Source: Panaeolus papilionaceus (taxonomy: Eukaryota; Basidiomycota; Agaricomycetes; Agaricales). From it: 64,000 bases of DNA. The DNA lies in NCBI GenBank assembly GCA_015501605.1, contig JADNRZ010000029.1, positions 124,001 to 188,000 on the forward strand, read 5' to 3'. The stretch's first letter is position 1; each line of letters starts with the position of its first letter. Shown piece after piece: positions 11,013 through 23,120 of the stretch. The translations under genes were made by a program, and so were the position numbers. The notes beneath the pieces were generated by a model. It ran no database searches, was not told the DNA's origin, and was given only the letters and a program-made list of their open reading frames with translations.

Positions 11013-11279
11013 ATGCTACCTCTATTCTCATCAGCATATCTGCTTGCTCCATCCCTGATGTCTGACCACCCATTGAGTCCGAGCACTGAGATTATCCCTG
11101 TTTTTCCAGTGGATATGTTCAGCCAAATCCACGATCAGCTTGGATTTGAGCACAGGAGAAAAGTACTTCTCCTACCAACGCACATTGCCTGTAGCCTAAC
11201 ATGTACTACTCTTGCCTCACTATCGCGAGGTCAAAATTTTCGGGAAATAACCTTCACGGGGTCCAGACTTAATAAGTAA
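11013..11279 (+). pseudogene. F-box protein fragment
   Basis: An 88-codon frame contains an F-box-like opening (FPVDMFSQI) and a helix ending ACSLTCTTLASLSR. The latter is nearly the same as ACSLSCTALASLSR in the F-box remnant at 45.1 kb. Leucine-rich repeats that normally follow are absent, and the frame ends at once. I read this as a truncated duplicate of a basidiomycete F-box gene rather than a working one. Confidence 0.5.
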
Positions 11280-12728
11280 GCTAATCTGCACTCATTCAAA
11301 GGGCTCGTCGCTTTTTCATTTGATTTTCGTATACTTATACTCATCAAGGAATAATGCTGGTTATGATACCAGTTTTATTACTATAGAAATAGTGCGTCAA
11401 ATACTTTTAAAACCACGAATCATTCAGTGTTCAACGCAAGACGGTCGAGCAATGCCTAGACAAGCTGAAAATAACAAACTAAGCGCGACGCGGAGGACCG
11501 CGTTGTGACTTCAAAACTTGACCCACTCGCATATGACCTAATTCTCATTTGACCCAGTATACAGTTGTTGTCATATGCATCCAGTTCTTCTGTACCATCA
11601 TGCAATGCAAGGCGTCTGAATCGGTCTGATGCCAATTCGAAGAACAACTGTTAATTTTAATGTGTCTGACTTCTGCTCCTCTCAGATCATCTACAACCCC
11701 TGTTTACAGTATTTTCCAGATTCATATATGAGCCAAATACAGTCAAGGAATACAACATAAAAGTTCCAGAGTTTGCTATAGTATCTATGTTACAGAAAAG
11801 CACCAAAGAAATTGAATACGCATCATCATTGCCCAGGGGAGATCACTCCTGAAGGTCTCTAAATTCGTTGTATATGGCTTGCTAATCGCTCCCATACCAT
11901 GCCAGAGGGGACCTTTCGCATCACATTCTCTATTTGGCCCCGATTACATCCATTCGCCTGCCCGCTGATGAGCTCCGAACCTATATCCCTCCGAAATTCC
12001 GCGTTTTCGGTAGTTTTACGACGCACCGTTTATCCTTCATTTCCCGACATCGTCACCCTGCCGTTCACAACCATGTTTAGTGTAGCTGACCTTGGCTGCA
12101 TGGTGCCTTCCCTATTCGCTTATTTTGTTTATTTTTCATTCTATTTTCGATTCTTTGAAACGCTTCGGCGCTTACTTTGCTTATATCCTTTTATTTCTTA
12201 TTGTTTTCACTCGTATTACCTCTTTAGTTTACCTTCGTAGCACCTCTTCGGCTCATGTATATTATTTACTGTACTATTTCCACCAACAGAATAGACAATT
12301 TTTCGCCTCAGTTTCGCCCCAGTTCGTCGCCTTCGTCCCTCGTCGTCTTCGTATTTCGCATTTCGTCTCGTTTCCGTTCGTATTTCGTCGTTCCGCGTGC
12401 ATTCGGCACTGCCCTTCCTCTCGTTTCCCACCTTTCCCTTAGCACTCGCAGACCCCACGACCTTGCAACGTCGCGCTTACTCACACATCATCACATCATC
12501 CTCACATCCTCACATTTATATTTTATTTTATATCATTTTCATATCTACACTTATCGTAACGCGCACATCACCGCATATCAAAGGCAGGTTCCGAGCGCAT
12601 TCCAGGCTCTCACTGGAGTCAAATCCGCTAGTAGAGTTATAATCGTAACATCAATGTGGGATTCCATCTACGGAGTCTTGCTCCATAAAGGAGGAGCCAA
12701 CGCACCAGCCAGATTAATCATCCTCGAA
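11280..12728. other. Intergenic with a strong pyrimidine skew
   Basis: No gene is supported. From about 11900 to 12550 the plus strand is unusually T- and C-rich, with many TTCGT, TTTCGT and CATC units. Long frames in this stretch are by-products of the skew. Function is unknown. Confidence 0.4.
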
Positions 12729-13982
12729 CTATTTGCTTCCATTGCGCTTCATAGCATGAAGTGCACGATGAATAAGACCTCTCAGGGCCAGTGCCTTTCT
12801 GCGATCGGACGATTCCATGGCCCGTAGAGATGCTGAGGGAGAGATGGTAGACGGTTCCTCAAGAATCTCTGGCTCCTCGGTCCATTTTCGGAAGAGTTCT
12901 TCGTATTCGGAATTCATTGGTTGAACATTAGCAGCGATCGTCTTCCGCAGTTGCTGCGCCGTAAGATAAAATCCAGCCGGAGGCGATACAAAGTGGACAA
13001 ACTGCCCAATGAACTTGTTCAGTGTCTCCTCATTCTCATGATGGTTCTTCACAAGAATGGAACTAAGTTCCATGTCGGCTTGGGCTTCGGGTTGCGACAG
13101 CTCCAATTCGATAGTCCTCTTGACCTGAAGTGCATTTTCAATTCGCTGGTGAAGGTCTTGATACAGATGTGGCGCTGTAGATGACGCTGACGTGGAAAGT
13201 TCTGTGTCGCCGAAAGCATTAACATATATAATTTCAAAAGCGGATGCTTTGGTGTTCATAAACTTCGTGAGGTCGGAACCCCCTTGAATAAATTCCTGAA
13301 TAAAGCTCAATAAGTCGGCTTTCAGATGAGAAAACAAATGGTAACGGGGAACCTTGAAAACTTCATCTCGCAGCTGTGCAAATCGTGACTCCGCACGTTG
13401 CTTGACGTGGTCGTTATGCAGCATGTCCCACCTAGTGGTAACAAAGATGATTGATCCGAGACCATCCCAATCGTTGGTTTTCAGGAGAGTCTTGAGCATT
13501 TTGATAGTTCTTCTCTTCGATCCAGTGAGCCTTGTGTCCGTAATGGGTGTTAGGAAGTAGATTCTATCGAAGGATTTATGACTGAGACGACATTAGTTAA
13601 ATTTACAAGTCACAAGAGGATAGCACTAGCCCGTTATCCTCTAGCCATTTGCTAACCATCTCCGTGATTTCAATGTCCGAGATTTTGCTGTCGGAAAAAC
13701 CGGGTGTGTCAATCAAATAGATTGGCACTGAAAGTCTGGTCACATTCACGAGCTTGTATGCACACACTTCCTGGGTATGGCCGGAGAGCTGATCCTTTGA
13801 GATTGAAAGATTCTGTGATTCCCCCTTTAGGACCTCGATAAACTGCGCGTTTATCAAAGGAAGTCACCTTCTTAGTAGTATTTCTAACATTAAATGGTGC
13901 TATATTAACTCACACTGCTTTTTCCAGAACCAGTAGGTCCCATGAGTCTGAAGATCGAGGTTTTCAATTCATCGCCACGCAT
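12729..13982 (-). CDS. AIG1-like GTPase
   Basis: Exons in minus order are 13982-13914, 13842-13607 and 13563-12729. They total 1140 nt, 379 residues, with introns of 71 and 43 nt. The P-loop GPTGSGKS (residues 15-22) is split from the next helix by the first intron, which restores GKSSFIEVL. Switch II is DTPGF, and IYFLTPITDTRLTGS with VTTRWD resembles the G4 region of AIG1/IAN-type GTPases common in Agaricomycetes. The C-terminal half is helical and charged, with no membrane segment. The likely role is a cytosolic or membrane-associated GTPase of unknown target. The very short N-terminus before the P-loop is usual in this group. Confidence 0.8.
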
Positions 13983-15276
13983 AACTGAATAGATCTACAC
14001 ACAGAAATCGCCAGGACCAGTACGGCACTGTCGCAACGGGTTCAATCGAAATGTCACCACTGGTTGTCCAGTTGACCATTTGTGTAATCTCCATTGATGG
14101 CCGCAGTGATGATATTATATGAATATCAGGTTATAGGTGGTTGATTTAGTATTGAGCCGTGTAGGTCGAATCCTGGAGCCTGAAGCCCAATTAGGAAGTG
14201 ACATCAGAGTGCACGCTGAGCTCTATTATTATCTTGACGCATTACTGAAGCCTGACGCAACTTCAACATCGTTACATTAAATTAGACATTTATTTCACTC
14301 AGTCCTACTGTAGTTTAACGCTCTTTTTTATTCTACTTTCCCCAGAACAATAACATCTTTGATATTCTACCTATTTACTCGTGTGGGCGTCCCAGAGGCG
14401 AGGCGATGTCGTCTGATCCTTAGCCCTGTATATATAGCTATGGACCTTGTGGGAGTGGTTTTCTCTATCATGTACAATGCTTAATACACTGGCTCTGCAT
14501 ATAATAATATCGCATCATATGAGTTAGGCCTGGCCATCAACTTAAAGACCATACAGGTGCACAGTGCACATTGATTTGGCATAATTGCATTGCAAGGATC
14601 AGCTGGAGTCATGAGGAGAATCACCCGTTCGGGGGCTCCCTCTCTGTACGTGATTCTACAGTTTTATATCAGCGTCTTTCGTGTCACTATTGGAAGCTGG
14701 GTCCTAAAATCAAAAACACTACGCTCTTCCTGCGGTAGCTGAGTGTCGTAGCAATATATTCTTTAAGCACCAGGAGGGACTAGTCTGATGTATTTACGTC
14801 TTCTGCATGATCCTCATTCAACGATCAGCTCAAAATGAAAAGGAATTAAATAAACTGCCCACTAATGCGCTCTGTTCTTCCTTCGTTTCCCGACACTGTC
14901 TACGTCTTAATTATTTATTCTGCAATCTCGGGCCAATTTCCTGATTTGGTGTGCTGTTGTATGTATCACATGATGGCGGAGCAATGTAATCAAAGGTTTG
15001 TTCCTGTTCAGTTTGGAGGGTGATGCCAACAGCATCTTTGCAAAGTTCAACATCCAAAACATTTCTCTCCTGCGTTCGTAGTACTTATCAAATCCCGTCA
15101 TTCCATGTGCATCTGATACAAGTAGAGTTAAACTGAAGAGATACATAAGCTTATCTCCAAGCTCGGACAGGATGCCTGATTTGGATCATTTGTGGAAACA
15201 AGGTCATGACTCAGATTCACAAACGTTGAAAAATTTTACAGTCACTAATCGTTACATTTTACATGACAGTATCTAC
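13983..15276. other. Intergenic, nothing recognised
   Basis: A short minus-strand frame at 14907-15146 has no recognisable features. No repeat or RNA gene is seen. Confidence 0.4.
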
Positions 15277-16732
15277 CTAAGACAAGGTGGGTGTGGTCCA
15301 GTCGACCCAGTAGCTCTCATCAAAGCCGTTCTGGTTACTGGAGTCAGTGCGCAATATGTTGGTGTTGGCGCCAGAGTTGCCCTTCAAGAACTTGTTGATG
15401 AACGCATCGAGTTCGCTTTGCTGGCTTGACGGGAACGCGCAGTGGTTGTGGCCACCAACTTGCGAGACGCCCATGCGATCACCGGCACCAAGTGCGCTCC
15501 AGACCTTGTTGGCTGTCTTCATACAGCCCCATGTTGCCCTAGCACCAAGCCACTCCATGGACGTGTTCTCGATAATGAAGAGACCGCGAGGTGCAACGAG
15601 AGCAGCGATAAGATGGTGGTCGAAGGGGAGCATGGGGACCTGGTTAACGTATGCCTCAAAGGCCTTGCTCATCCACACGTTCTCAGTGATGATCTGAGAC
15701 GCGGTCTGAACGTTGGTTCCCTGTTGCTTCTGTTGGTCCGAGATACGCCAGCACGCTGCGCCTCCCGATCCAGACTCCTGAGGAATGGTGAGGGCGACAC
15801 GCTTGTCGAACGCTCCAGCAAAGAGCGCTCCCTTGCCGTTACGAGAGCAACCCGTGACGGCGATACGCTTGGGGTCGATGTTGTGGCCCGTGGTGACCTC
15901 GAGAGCATCGATGATACGAGAAACGCCCCACGCCCAAGCAGTGAGCGCAGAGGCAGTGTGCCCGCTTCCGTAGAGGGTGTAGAACTTGCCCTGGCCACGA
16001 CTACCTGTGTTGGTCTGCGCAGCGATGTCGTCGTTATTGAAGTTGATAGCAGCGACTCCACCAGGTGTTGGGATACTTCCACCACCGTATCCAATGATAG
16101 CTGGGAAAGGAGCGGTACCGGATGGTGAACTGATGGTGACCTGGAATGAGATGGACTTTCCGGCTTCGGATACGTTGATGGTGAGACGACCACCAGAGTA
16201 GGAGCCAGTGACGCTGGATGGCTTGGGCGGAAGTGTACCCGCCTCGTAGCGTTGGACGAGCTGTAATATCTCTGCCTGTCTGCATTCCCATTGGGCCTTA
16301 GTGGTCACCTTCTGTCCGTTGAAGAAGGTGAAGGGGTCGTTGAGACGAGGCACGGATTTGAGAGTGATGGAGGAAGGGAGGGTGGGGCATGTTCCTGGAT
16401 TTACAGGTCCAGGTGTCGTCGTAGGTGAAGAGGTGGGTGGATCGACGGTTGAGGTAGGTGGCGTGTAGGTGGGTGTTGGAGTCGGGGTGGGGACTGCCGT
16501 TGTTGGTCCCGCTCCCGGGATGCACTGAGAGTAGTAGGGATTCTGGTAGTTACAGTACGACCCAGAGACACACTGGGTGGGACCGTTGTATCCTTGCCCT
16601 CCACCTAATAAACCGGTCAGTACACTATCGATGACGGTCAGAGTATCACGTACATTGTCCCCATAACTGTTGAGTCTGGGCAAAAGCAGGAAGAACCAGA
16701 GCGAGAGCTACGAGCGAGGACTTGAGAGTCAT
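15277..16732 (-). CDS. 4-O-methyl-glucuronoyl methylesterase (CE15) with N-terminal CBM1
   Basis: Two exons, 16732-16654 and 16604-15277, encode 468 residues; the 49-nt intron lies inside the CBM1. Order: signal peptide (MTLKSSLVALALVLPAFA); CBM1 beginning WGQC with its conserved Cys and aromatic residues to about residue 54; a Pro/Thr/Ser linker to about 96; then the CE15 domain. The catalytic serine is in GCSRNGK (Ser280), the acid in ESGSGG (Glu303) and the histidine in GHNHC (about 412-414). The enzyme cuts ester links between glucuronoxylan and lignin outside the cell; CBM1 targets it to cellulose. All key residues are present, so it should be active. Confidence 0.95.
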
Positions 16733-16793
16733 GTCGAAGATCGATTACAAGGGGTAAACGATTTGCTTGAAGTCTTTGGATCTAACCTGCAGA

Positions 16794-16801
16794 CTTATAT
16801 A
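16794..16801 (-). promoter_or_regulatory. TATA box of the CE15 gene
   Basis: TATATAAG on the minus strand, 62 bp upstream of the CE15 start codon. Confidence 0.5.
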
Positions 16802-18227
16802 CGCCCAGAATACAAGCGGAAAAATTGCCTGTTGAACACCTACGCGTGAGGCCCCCGTTTCTCTTTCACAGAACATCACATCCCCTACCCAACGCGCGAC
16901 GAGAGATATGAATTCCACCCGGCTCGTTCGAGGCTAGGCGGACCGGTGGTTCAGTGGTGCATGAACAAGTAATTTTCCGAGATGCATTCAATCAATAGAG
17001 ATAGACCAACCATCAAGAATGAGTGGGGGAGAGAGTGACGAGTCAAAACGAAGAATTACTCCGATCATGGGCTTGGAGACGGGTCATCAGTCTCGTGGGG
17101 ATTGTCAGGACGAGGTTCATCCCTAAAGTTAGAGTAGGCCTAAGGGAATGTATTAGCGTAAAATACCTAAGTGGGTAGAGATGTGCAGCGGACATCATTC
17201 GCATGAACGACGCCAATCATGCAGAGTCTTGGCTCGGGATGTCCTCGGTGTAAACCCCGGATCGAGGGAGTGAAAGTGTCAAACAAGACGCCGGCATTCC
17301 TTGTTCTCGAGTTCACATTCCTCGTCCGCGTGTCGCTCATAAATCTATCCTGTCTGATGCAGGAACACTGTATTGACACCCCGTTTCTTAGACCTCGTCG
17401 ATATACAAGAATTATAATTCTCAACCTCAATACGATGCAGTGCAAGACCTCCGGCAGTTGAGCAGTAGTAAGATCGTTTAAGACGATATCAGGACTGGTC
17501 CATAATAAGTCTTCCATCATATTCCTCGTGGCCAGGAAAGCTTAACCTTCGGGAAAACCATTCTGCCATCGAGGAGAATTAGCGTGTACTCTATTCATCT
17601 TCGGATCTTCCCTACGTCGGTTCCATGACCCATCTTGATCTCTGCCCGTAGATCGGCGCAGGTGGTGGCGACATCATTTATCCGAGATTTTCGAACAGGC
17701 ATGGGGCAAGAGGTAAGACTGTCTGTCGTACTGTCAGATGATAAGTTCTGGTATAAATGGCGACTTGATGGTTTTTGGCGATGATAGAGAACGATTAGTT
17801 GTCATCTGAATGAGCGATCGACCTTTGAGTTCATTTTCAGTGAAGTAGGTAGACCACGATGTATTCAATGATATTTGAGAAGAAAACCAGTGGTCATCAA
17901 ATATAGGTAACTCCTACAAGCGCAATCCCTACTGATACATAATTCAGTCATACTCAATATGCCTGCTGATACTACGCGGCTACAAGGTCAATAAGAAACA
18001 TACAGTAAAAATAATGGAGCGTAAAATAGTACATAAAAGCCGTAAAATGCGTGATCATAAGTCATAGATGAATCAGATGGGAAAATGAAAACGAGAGGAA
18101 AAAAGTAGGGAATAATAGAAAGACAATAGCCAATGACGGTGTAACTTGTATCGAAATCGTTGACGCGAAACCCCCCGACACTCCCTACCAAAATCTACTC
18201 CAAGCTCCTTACTCGACACCACTGGAT
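16802..18227. other. Intergenic, nothing recognised
   Basis: Upstream region of the CE15 gene and downstream region of the next minus-strand gene. Frames here are short, on both strands, and match nothing. Confidence 0.4.
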
Positions 18228-18563
18228 TCAAAGGCGGAAAGGAAGGTATTTGTATGATCTGAGAGTGGGGATGGGTTCCTTAACTTGCCATGCTTCATTT
18301 TCATCTTCCTCGTATCTATCTTCGCACGCGTTCTCTTCGGTGGTGTCGCTTTGCTCTTGCTCATCTTCGGCTTCCTCGTACTTTCCTTCCTCCTCGCCTC
18401 CCTCGTACTCATCATCGTCACCCTCACAGCAACCTGCAAACTTCAACTCCCCGTCCCTCTTGTTCCGCTCCAAGTGCCTCTTGATATACGACACCTCAGA
18501 ATCCGTAGAGGCATTGCTTTCACACCTCGCACGCTGCGACGGTTCCGAGTTACCGTCACCCCG
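18228..18563 (-). pseudogene. Open tail of copy A beyond an in-frame stop
   Basis: This is the same reading frame as copy A, separated only by one TAA. It encodes SNASTDSEVSYIKRHL followed by a very acidic, Glu/Asp-rich tail. The SNAST-SEVSYI block matches copy F (36 kb), where it is joined to the rest of the protein, so this segment was probably once part of the same gene. Confidence 0.5.
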
Positions 18564-19182
18564 TTAATCAAGGTGAGGTAGGGCGTCAGGAATGGATAAC
18601 ATGCTCCCACGTGGGCTGCGCGGGTCTGCGTCAATGGGCCAAGGAGGGTATTTAGTAGAGTAGCCGATAAACAAACCGTCCTCATCGTATTCACGGACGC
18701 TGGGTGGAAGGTCCTCCGGCCAGTGACAGTCGATGTATCCATCAAGTAGATCGAGGACGTTGTATGGCCGCAATGTTGGAGGGAATAATTCAAGAATGAA
18801 AAGAACTAAAATATTTAAAAGAAATTCAGGTCAGAATACTGTTGGTTTTGTAGATGAACAGGGGTGACTTACGAATACGCCAAATTTCAGAAACCATATG
18901 CTTCGTCCTCTCGTCACAGGGGTCGTATCCCACATGAGAGATACGGTCCGCGAGGTTGAGCAAAGCTGCATTTAAAGTGCATAGCGCATTGTGAAGGAGC
19001 ACCCGGAACCAGTAGGGGAGGAACGGCAGAAAAGGGCTGTGGAGATCATGAAGCGTGATTAAGATAGTAAGCAAAAACGGGTTCGTTGGGACCCGTATAA
19101 TTCGCGGTGCGGGATTTGCAGCACTAGGTTGGACCTCAGGTAGAGGCTTAGTGGGGAATGTGATGGTGTTGGTCTTATCCAT
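18564..19182 (-). CDS. Orphan helical protein family, copy A
   Basis: Exons 19182-18873 and 18805-18564 total 552 nt, 183 residues, with a phase-1 intron of 67 nt at the position shared by the family. The first exon holds two amphipathic helices (core LCTLNAALLNLADRI). The second opens with LFILELFPP and NVLDLLDGYI, matching copy F at 36 kb (LALFP, NVITVFEQYL). There is no signal peptide. After the TAA at 18564-18566 the same frame stays open to 18228 and includes SNASTDSEVSYI, which also occurs in copy F. The stop may therefore be a recent nonsense mutation, or an unrecognised intron may remove it. Function unknown. Confidence 0.6.
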
Positions 19183-20397
19183 GGTAAATGTCGCGTGTTA
19201 TTCGTTGAGGTGCGTCTGTGTAGAAACACGTATATATCTCGAAGCGAATTAGTGAGGTGGGTGATCAAAATAAAGGAAATCCCAGCGAGTGTTGTTGCAG
19301 TTGGAAGAAAAAACACAAGCGCGACGTTCGAGGTTAATATACCCAATCCAACAGCGCGCTTGGTCATGTTTGGTTTATAACCATCACGAGAATTTCCACT
19401 GTTCAATGTTGCACATTGTTTCAATATGGAATCATTGGTTGATGAAATTTTTGAAGACAATGAGCGAGTTCTGTCGTGTGTGACCTGAGCCACTGAGCCA
19501 CTCGGGTATCCTGGTGGATCGGTCCATTGGATACGATCGAGCTGGGATGTTCGATGACGTTCTATGTTCGATTCCAAATGTCCCTTAGTGTCCTGTTTGA
19601 AACTTAGACGAAGATGATCGACAACGGGGTCGTTGAGCTCTTGCAAGACTGTTGAGCCTGGAAACGGTGTCGGTGGCTGGGATTCGTTCGCACAATTTCG
19701 TCTTCAGTAACGTACCCCGTGGCAGCATTACATTAGATTTATCCCTATGGTTCAAGTCAAGCTATAAATTAGTACCCCTAGTTGGTATCAGCAACAGGTG
19801 GATGACGTGATACCTCACTGGTGTTGGTTTAATCCCCGTCTAAAAAGTCGCTCCTTGATCTTGAGTCCATCCTCATCGTGATGAAGGAATCCTGTCCATC
19901 GAAATAAAAGACAATGGACTTTCAATCCAGCTCAACTCCCACATCGGTGAGGCCAAGGCTGTACTAGGTGAATTCTGAAGTGACTCATCCATCTTCCACC
20001 CTACGAACTTCCTGACCTTTGTTACTTTTGATGCCAAGCTGCCAAATTCGGTGATCGCCGCGGTGGCCGGGGGGCCTGAACATATTGATAGGTTGGCCGA
20101 TTAGATAAGATTAACGCCTTGTCTGGAGTTATCAACAACAACGAGAAGGTAAGTAACGGAAAGCTGAATTGTAAAATATATGGAAAATAAAATGAAAAGG
20201 CGATAAAGCATAAAAATATGAAAAATTCCATAATCACGGAACATCAAATATGAAAGCGAATTCGAGACTCCATTTCAAGCCCAAAATACAATTAATTAAA
20301 CCACAATTATCCACGTCCAACTCTGTCGTCCATCGAGAGCTTGAGATAACGCGAGAATCGGACTGTGGTAGCGAGGCAGATTCTTGGATTACGCGGT
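19183..20397. other. Intergenic, nothing firm
   Basis: A TATATA-type sequence lies about 45 bp upstream of copy A. A minus-strand frame (19364 downwards) has one hydrophobic stretch but overlaps copy A's start, and I do not trust it as a gene. Confidence 0.35.
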
Positions 20398-20805
20398 TTA
20401 AAAGTGTTGTTCAAAATGCAGACTGAGAGAATCGGTCAGTATAAGCCCCAGTTGAGGTAACGAACCCAACAACGCACTAAAATCTGAGCAGTCCAATGCG
20501 GCCTTGAGCATCTCCGGCTCGGAAGAATCGAACGTTCCACGTTGTTGCACCAGACCATCGAGGGTTCGGAGATGATGCATCAGTTGCTCAATGAGCTTGG
20601 CTGTAGTAGTGAGATGTGGCATGCGCCTCGTGTTGAGAAGTGGTGTTCTCGCGTGCTGGTGTTGGTCGTAATAGACAGCGAGAACTTGCTCAAGTAGTGG
20701 ATGAAGTTTTGGTATATCGACACCTTCGGAGTGTGTTGTGATGATTACGGAAGGGAGCTCGCTTTCAGGGAGCGAATCCCCCCCATTGATAGTATTGGAG
20801 TGCAT
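20398..20805 (-). CDS. Orphan helical protein family, copy B (intronless)
   Basis: A single frame of 135 residues from the ATG at 20805 (an in-frame ATG also exists at 20826). It has the family core LMHHLRTLDGLVQQRGTFD and then LLGSLPQLGLILTDSLSLHF without the intron found in the other copies. The ORF runs through the expected splice site in frame, which suggests intron loss. A TATAAAAG box lies about 71 bp upstream (20876-20883, minus strand). There is no signal peptide or membrane segment. Function unknown. Confidence 0.65.
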   Translation of the reverse strand: MHSNTINGGDSLPESELPSVIITTHSEGVDIPKLHPLLEQVLAVYYDQHQHARTPLLNTRRMPHLTTTAKLIEQLMHHLRTLDGLVQQRGTFDSSEPEMLKAALDCSDFSALLGSLPQLGLILTDSLSLHFEQHF

Positions 20806-21200
20806 ATCTGACCTGGGATGTATCAAAAGTGTTTGTTCGAAGTACCGTGGAAGAAGCGAAAAGAAGGATACCCACCTTTTATACGTAAAACAGATGCATT
20901 CCCTTGCTTAAATGTGTTTGGCTCTATTAAAGAATGCGGCCTTGATTATGATTGTAGTTTGTCCGGCTAACACAATGGATGCGGAAACCGGAGCAAGGAG
21001 ATCGCTTTGTTGAACTTCAAAGCTTTGCGGGCTAGTCCGTTATAATGCCAATTACCCTTGGAAGGTTGAGTTGGCACACGTTAGCAATATACATCTTTGG
21101 GCGCTATAATATGATAATAATACAAGTAAAAGAGACAAAAAAAAAAACGAGCAGAAAAAGCGAATATTCAGGTGCGCAGGCGGTTACCAACAGTATAGCT

Positions 21201-21891
21201 CTATGCCAAGGCCTCTACCCGCCTCCAATAATAGAAATCCAATTCCTCAGCGCTAATGCGACGTCTATGATCCTCCTCGCTACCAGAAACGACCCATCGT
21301 CGAGTCTCTTGAAATATTTCCCTTGATTGGAGTAGAAGGCTCGCGCTAAATCGATCTTTAGCTGGTGCACCTGGGGCACATGCGCTTCTGAGTCCGCATC
21401 TCCCTTGCGCCCTTCGTGGCGGACAATAGACATGGTGTAGTGTGAGATACGTGATGAATGATGCATTGGCCTTTAAGCCAATACCGGAATTGTGAGTTGT
21501 GAAGAAATCGTTGAGGACCTGGACTGTAGAGGTTCGATCGAAGTCAGTATGTCAATCACTATCGCTGATGAAGAATATACCACGCACCTATGCTAGTACA
21601 AACCCCGCCAAAGTGCACCGACTCAACGTCAGCGCAATTCAACATCCCGTGAAGGCGGACTAGGTCGTTCAGGATGTTGAAAATCATTCCCAACTCTTCA
21701 ATAAGATTCGAAACGACGGTCGCCTCCTCGGATGTCACGAATCGTGTTTTCTTGTGCTCATTTCTGTACATATTTAGGATGTGTTGCAATAGCCCGTGGA
21801 GGCGTAATCCAGGCTCATTTCTGGCGTTGGTGAACCTGTAGGCGCGATGTTCACCCGAAGGAAGAGGGACGGCGATCATGTAGGGATACAT
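21201..21891 (-). CDS. Orphan helical protein family, copy C
   Basis: Exons 21891-21588 and 21523-21201 give 627 nt, 208 residues, with a 64-nt phase-1 intron. Exon 1 carries HGLLQHILNMYRNEH and the core IFNILNDLVRLHG. Exon 2 opens VQVLNDFF and continues with IGLKANASFITYLTLHH, closely matching copy E at 35 kb (FQVLSMALSG, IGLNVA, RQYLQLHH). The C-terminus is charged (EEDHRRRISAEE). A TATAAGAG box sits about 80 bp upstream. The gene belongs to a tandem pair with decayed copy D. Function unknown; predicted soluble and all-helical. Confidence 0.7.
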
Positions 21892-21974
21892 ATCAGTTAG
21901 TAATGAAACGCGGAGTCGAAGATAGTTAGAGGATGAGGAAAGTCAGATAGTTCAAAATCACTCATTCCACCTCT

Positions 21975-23120
21975 TATACCAGATGTGCATTGTGGTCACG
22001 AGGGTGTTGGCTAGGGGCTCAATCACTTTTGATTTGGGGCCATTGCAATTCGCCCTGATATACACAATAGACACAAAGCAACAGACTATGCATGCGTTAT
22101 CTCCTTGTTTAAAATTTCGGGCCTCCAGAATGGTTTTTTCGTCCAATTATTGCCCCCTCAACACCGACGGAGCTTTGTTGGGGCAGTTACCTGACCTCCA
22201 AGTTTCGAAGCGAGCACAAGGAAGCGCACCGCAGTCCCCGGCGCTAAGACGTGTTCGGTTGGTGTAAATCTCGGTCCACAATAACTCATGAACTCATACA
22301 AATATTATGTCTGAATGATGTATGGAAATACTAGAATACATGTATAATATAATACAGTATAGACTGTGGATTGCCTCACCGCAAAAAGCTTGTTCAATCG
22401 TTTTACTGTCAAAGTTTGATTTCTTAAATCGGTATAACCGCCATGGGTGGGCATACATGAACGAACAACATACCTAGGTTCGTAGACTCCTCCAAAAATT
22501 TAACCGTTTCACATTCTTGGCAGTCGAATCTCTCATATGCCCTGATCAAATCACACAGGGTATGAAAACCAATCGCGAGTTCTTTAATGACTACCAGGGG
22601 CGTATCGGATTTAGACGCAGCCATGAAACTGGTCTTATTGTGCTCACTTGATGTACATGTGAATCTATGATGTGTTGTAGAAGCCCGTGTATTCTTATGT
22701 TCCTGTATTCGCCAGCGTCGAGTTCCTTGTATGACTTCACTTCCTCTGATGGGCATGAGACGGCGAGGGTACACGGGGGGATGTAAATCTGATAGAGCAT
22801 GATTAATTATAGGTAGTGGTAGAAGATTGGATGGTAAAGGAATTATGCATCCCTGCCTCCATACTATGCTTGCATTGCCGTCACGAGGGGTTGGTGATAC
22901 GTTTATTCAGTCGAATGTTCTGATTCCCGACCATTGCTATTTACCCAGCTATAAACAATGGACGCTATTAAACACACTCACTGTGTTATCTCTTTGTTTA
23001 AAATTTAGGGCCTTCGTCAACCTTTCCTTTTGTAGCCCCAAATGCCTCTGGACGGGTCGTCGACAGGAAGTTGCCGAGTCCTGGGAAGTGCACCGCCACT
23101 GTAACGTGTTCCGTTTGACT
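21975..23120. repeat. Tandem duplicated upstream regions of copies C and D
   Basis: The segments at about 21975-22260 and about 22860-23120 share long stretches. One example is a run reading TTATCTC, one variable base, TTGTTTAAAATTT and GGGCC. Each lies directly upstream of a family copy, which shows segmental duplication of gene plus promoter. Confidence 0.6.
22302..22800 (-). pseudogene. Orphan helical protein family, copy D (frameshifted)
   Basis: Closest to copy C: IRIHGLLQHIIDSHV in one frame, then SEHNKTSFMA and FHTLCDLIRAYERFD in another, so a small indel near 22655-22665 breaks the frame. The phase-1 intron is still recognisable, followed by VKRLNKLF and a shortened exon 2 ending near 22302. 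The upstream flank (22827-23120) also matches that of copy C, so the whole unit was duplicated, promoter included. Confidence 0.65.

Noticed and set aside
18160..18581. Plus-strand frames rich in Ser, Leu, Arg and Pro
   Set aside because: They are antisense shadows of the acidic, GAA/GAG-rich tail of family copy A.
19059..19646. Minus-strand frame with a hydrophobic segment upstream of copy A
   Set aside because: It overlaps copy A in another frame, and only one short stretch looks protein-like. It is more likely promoter sequence.
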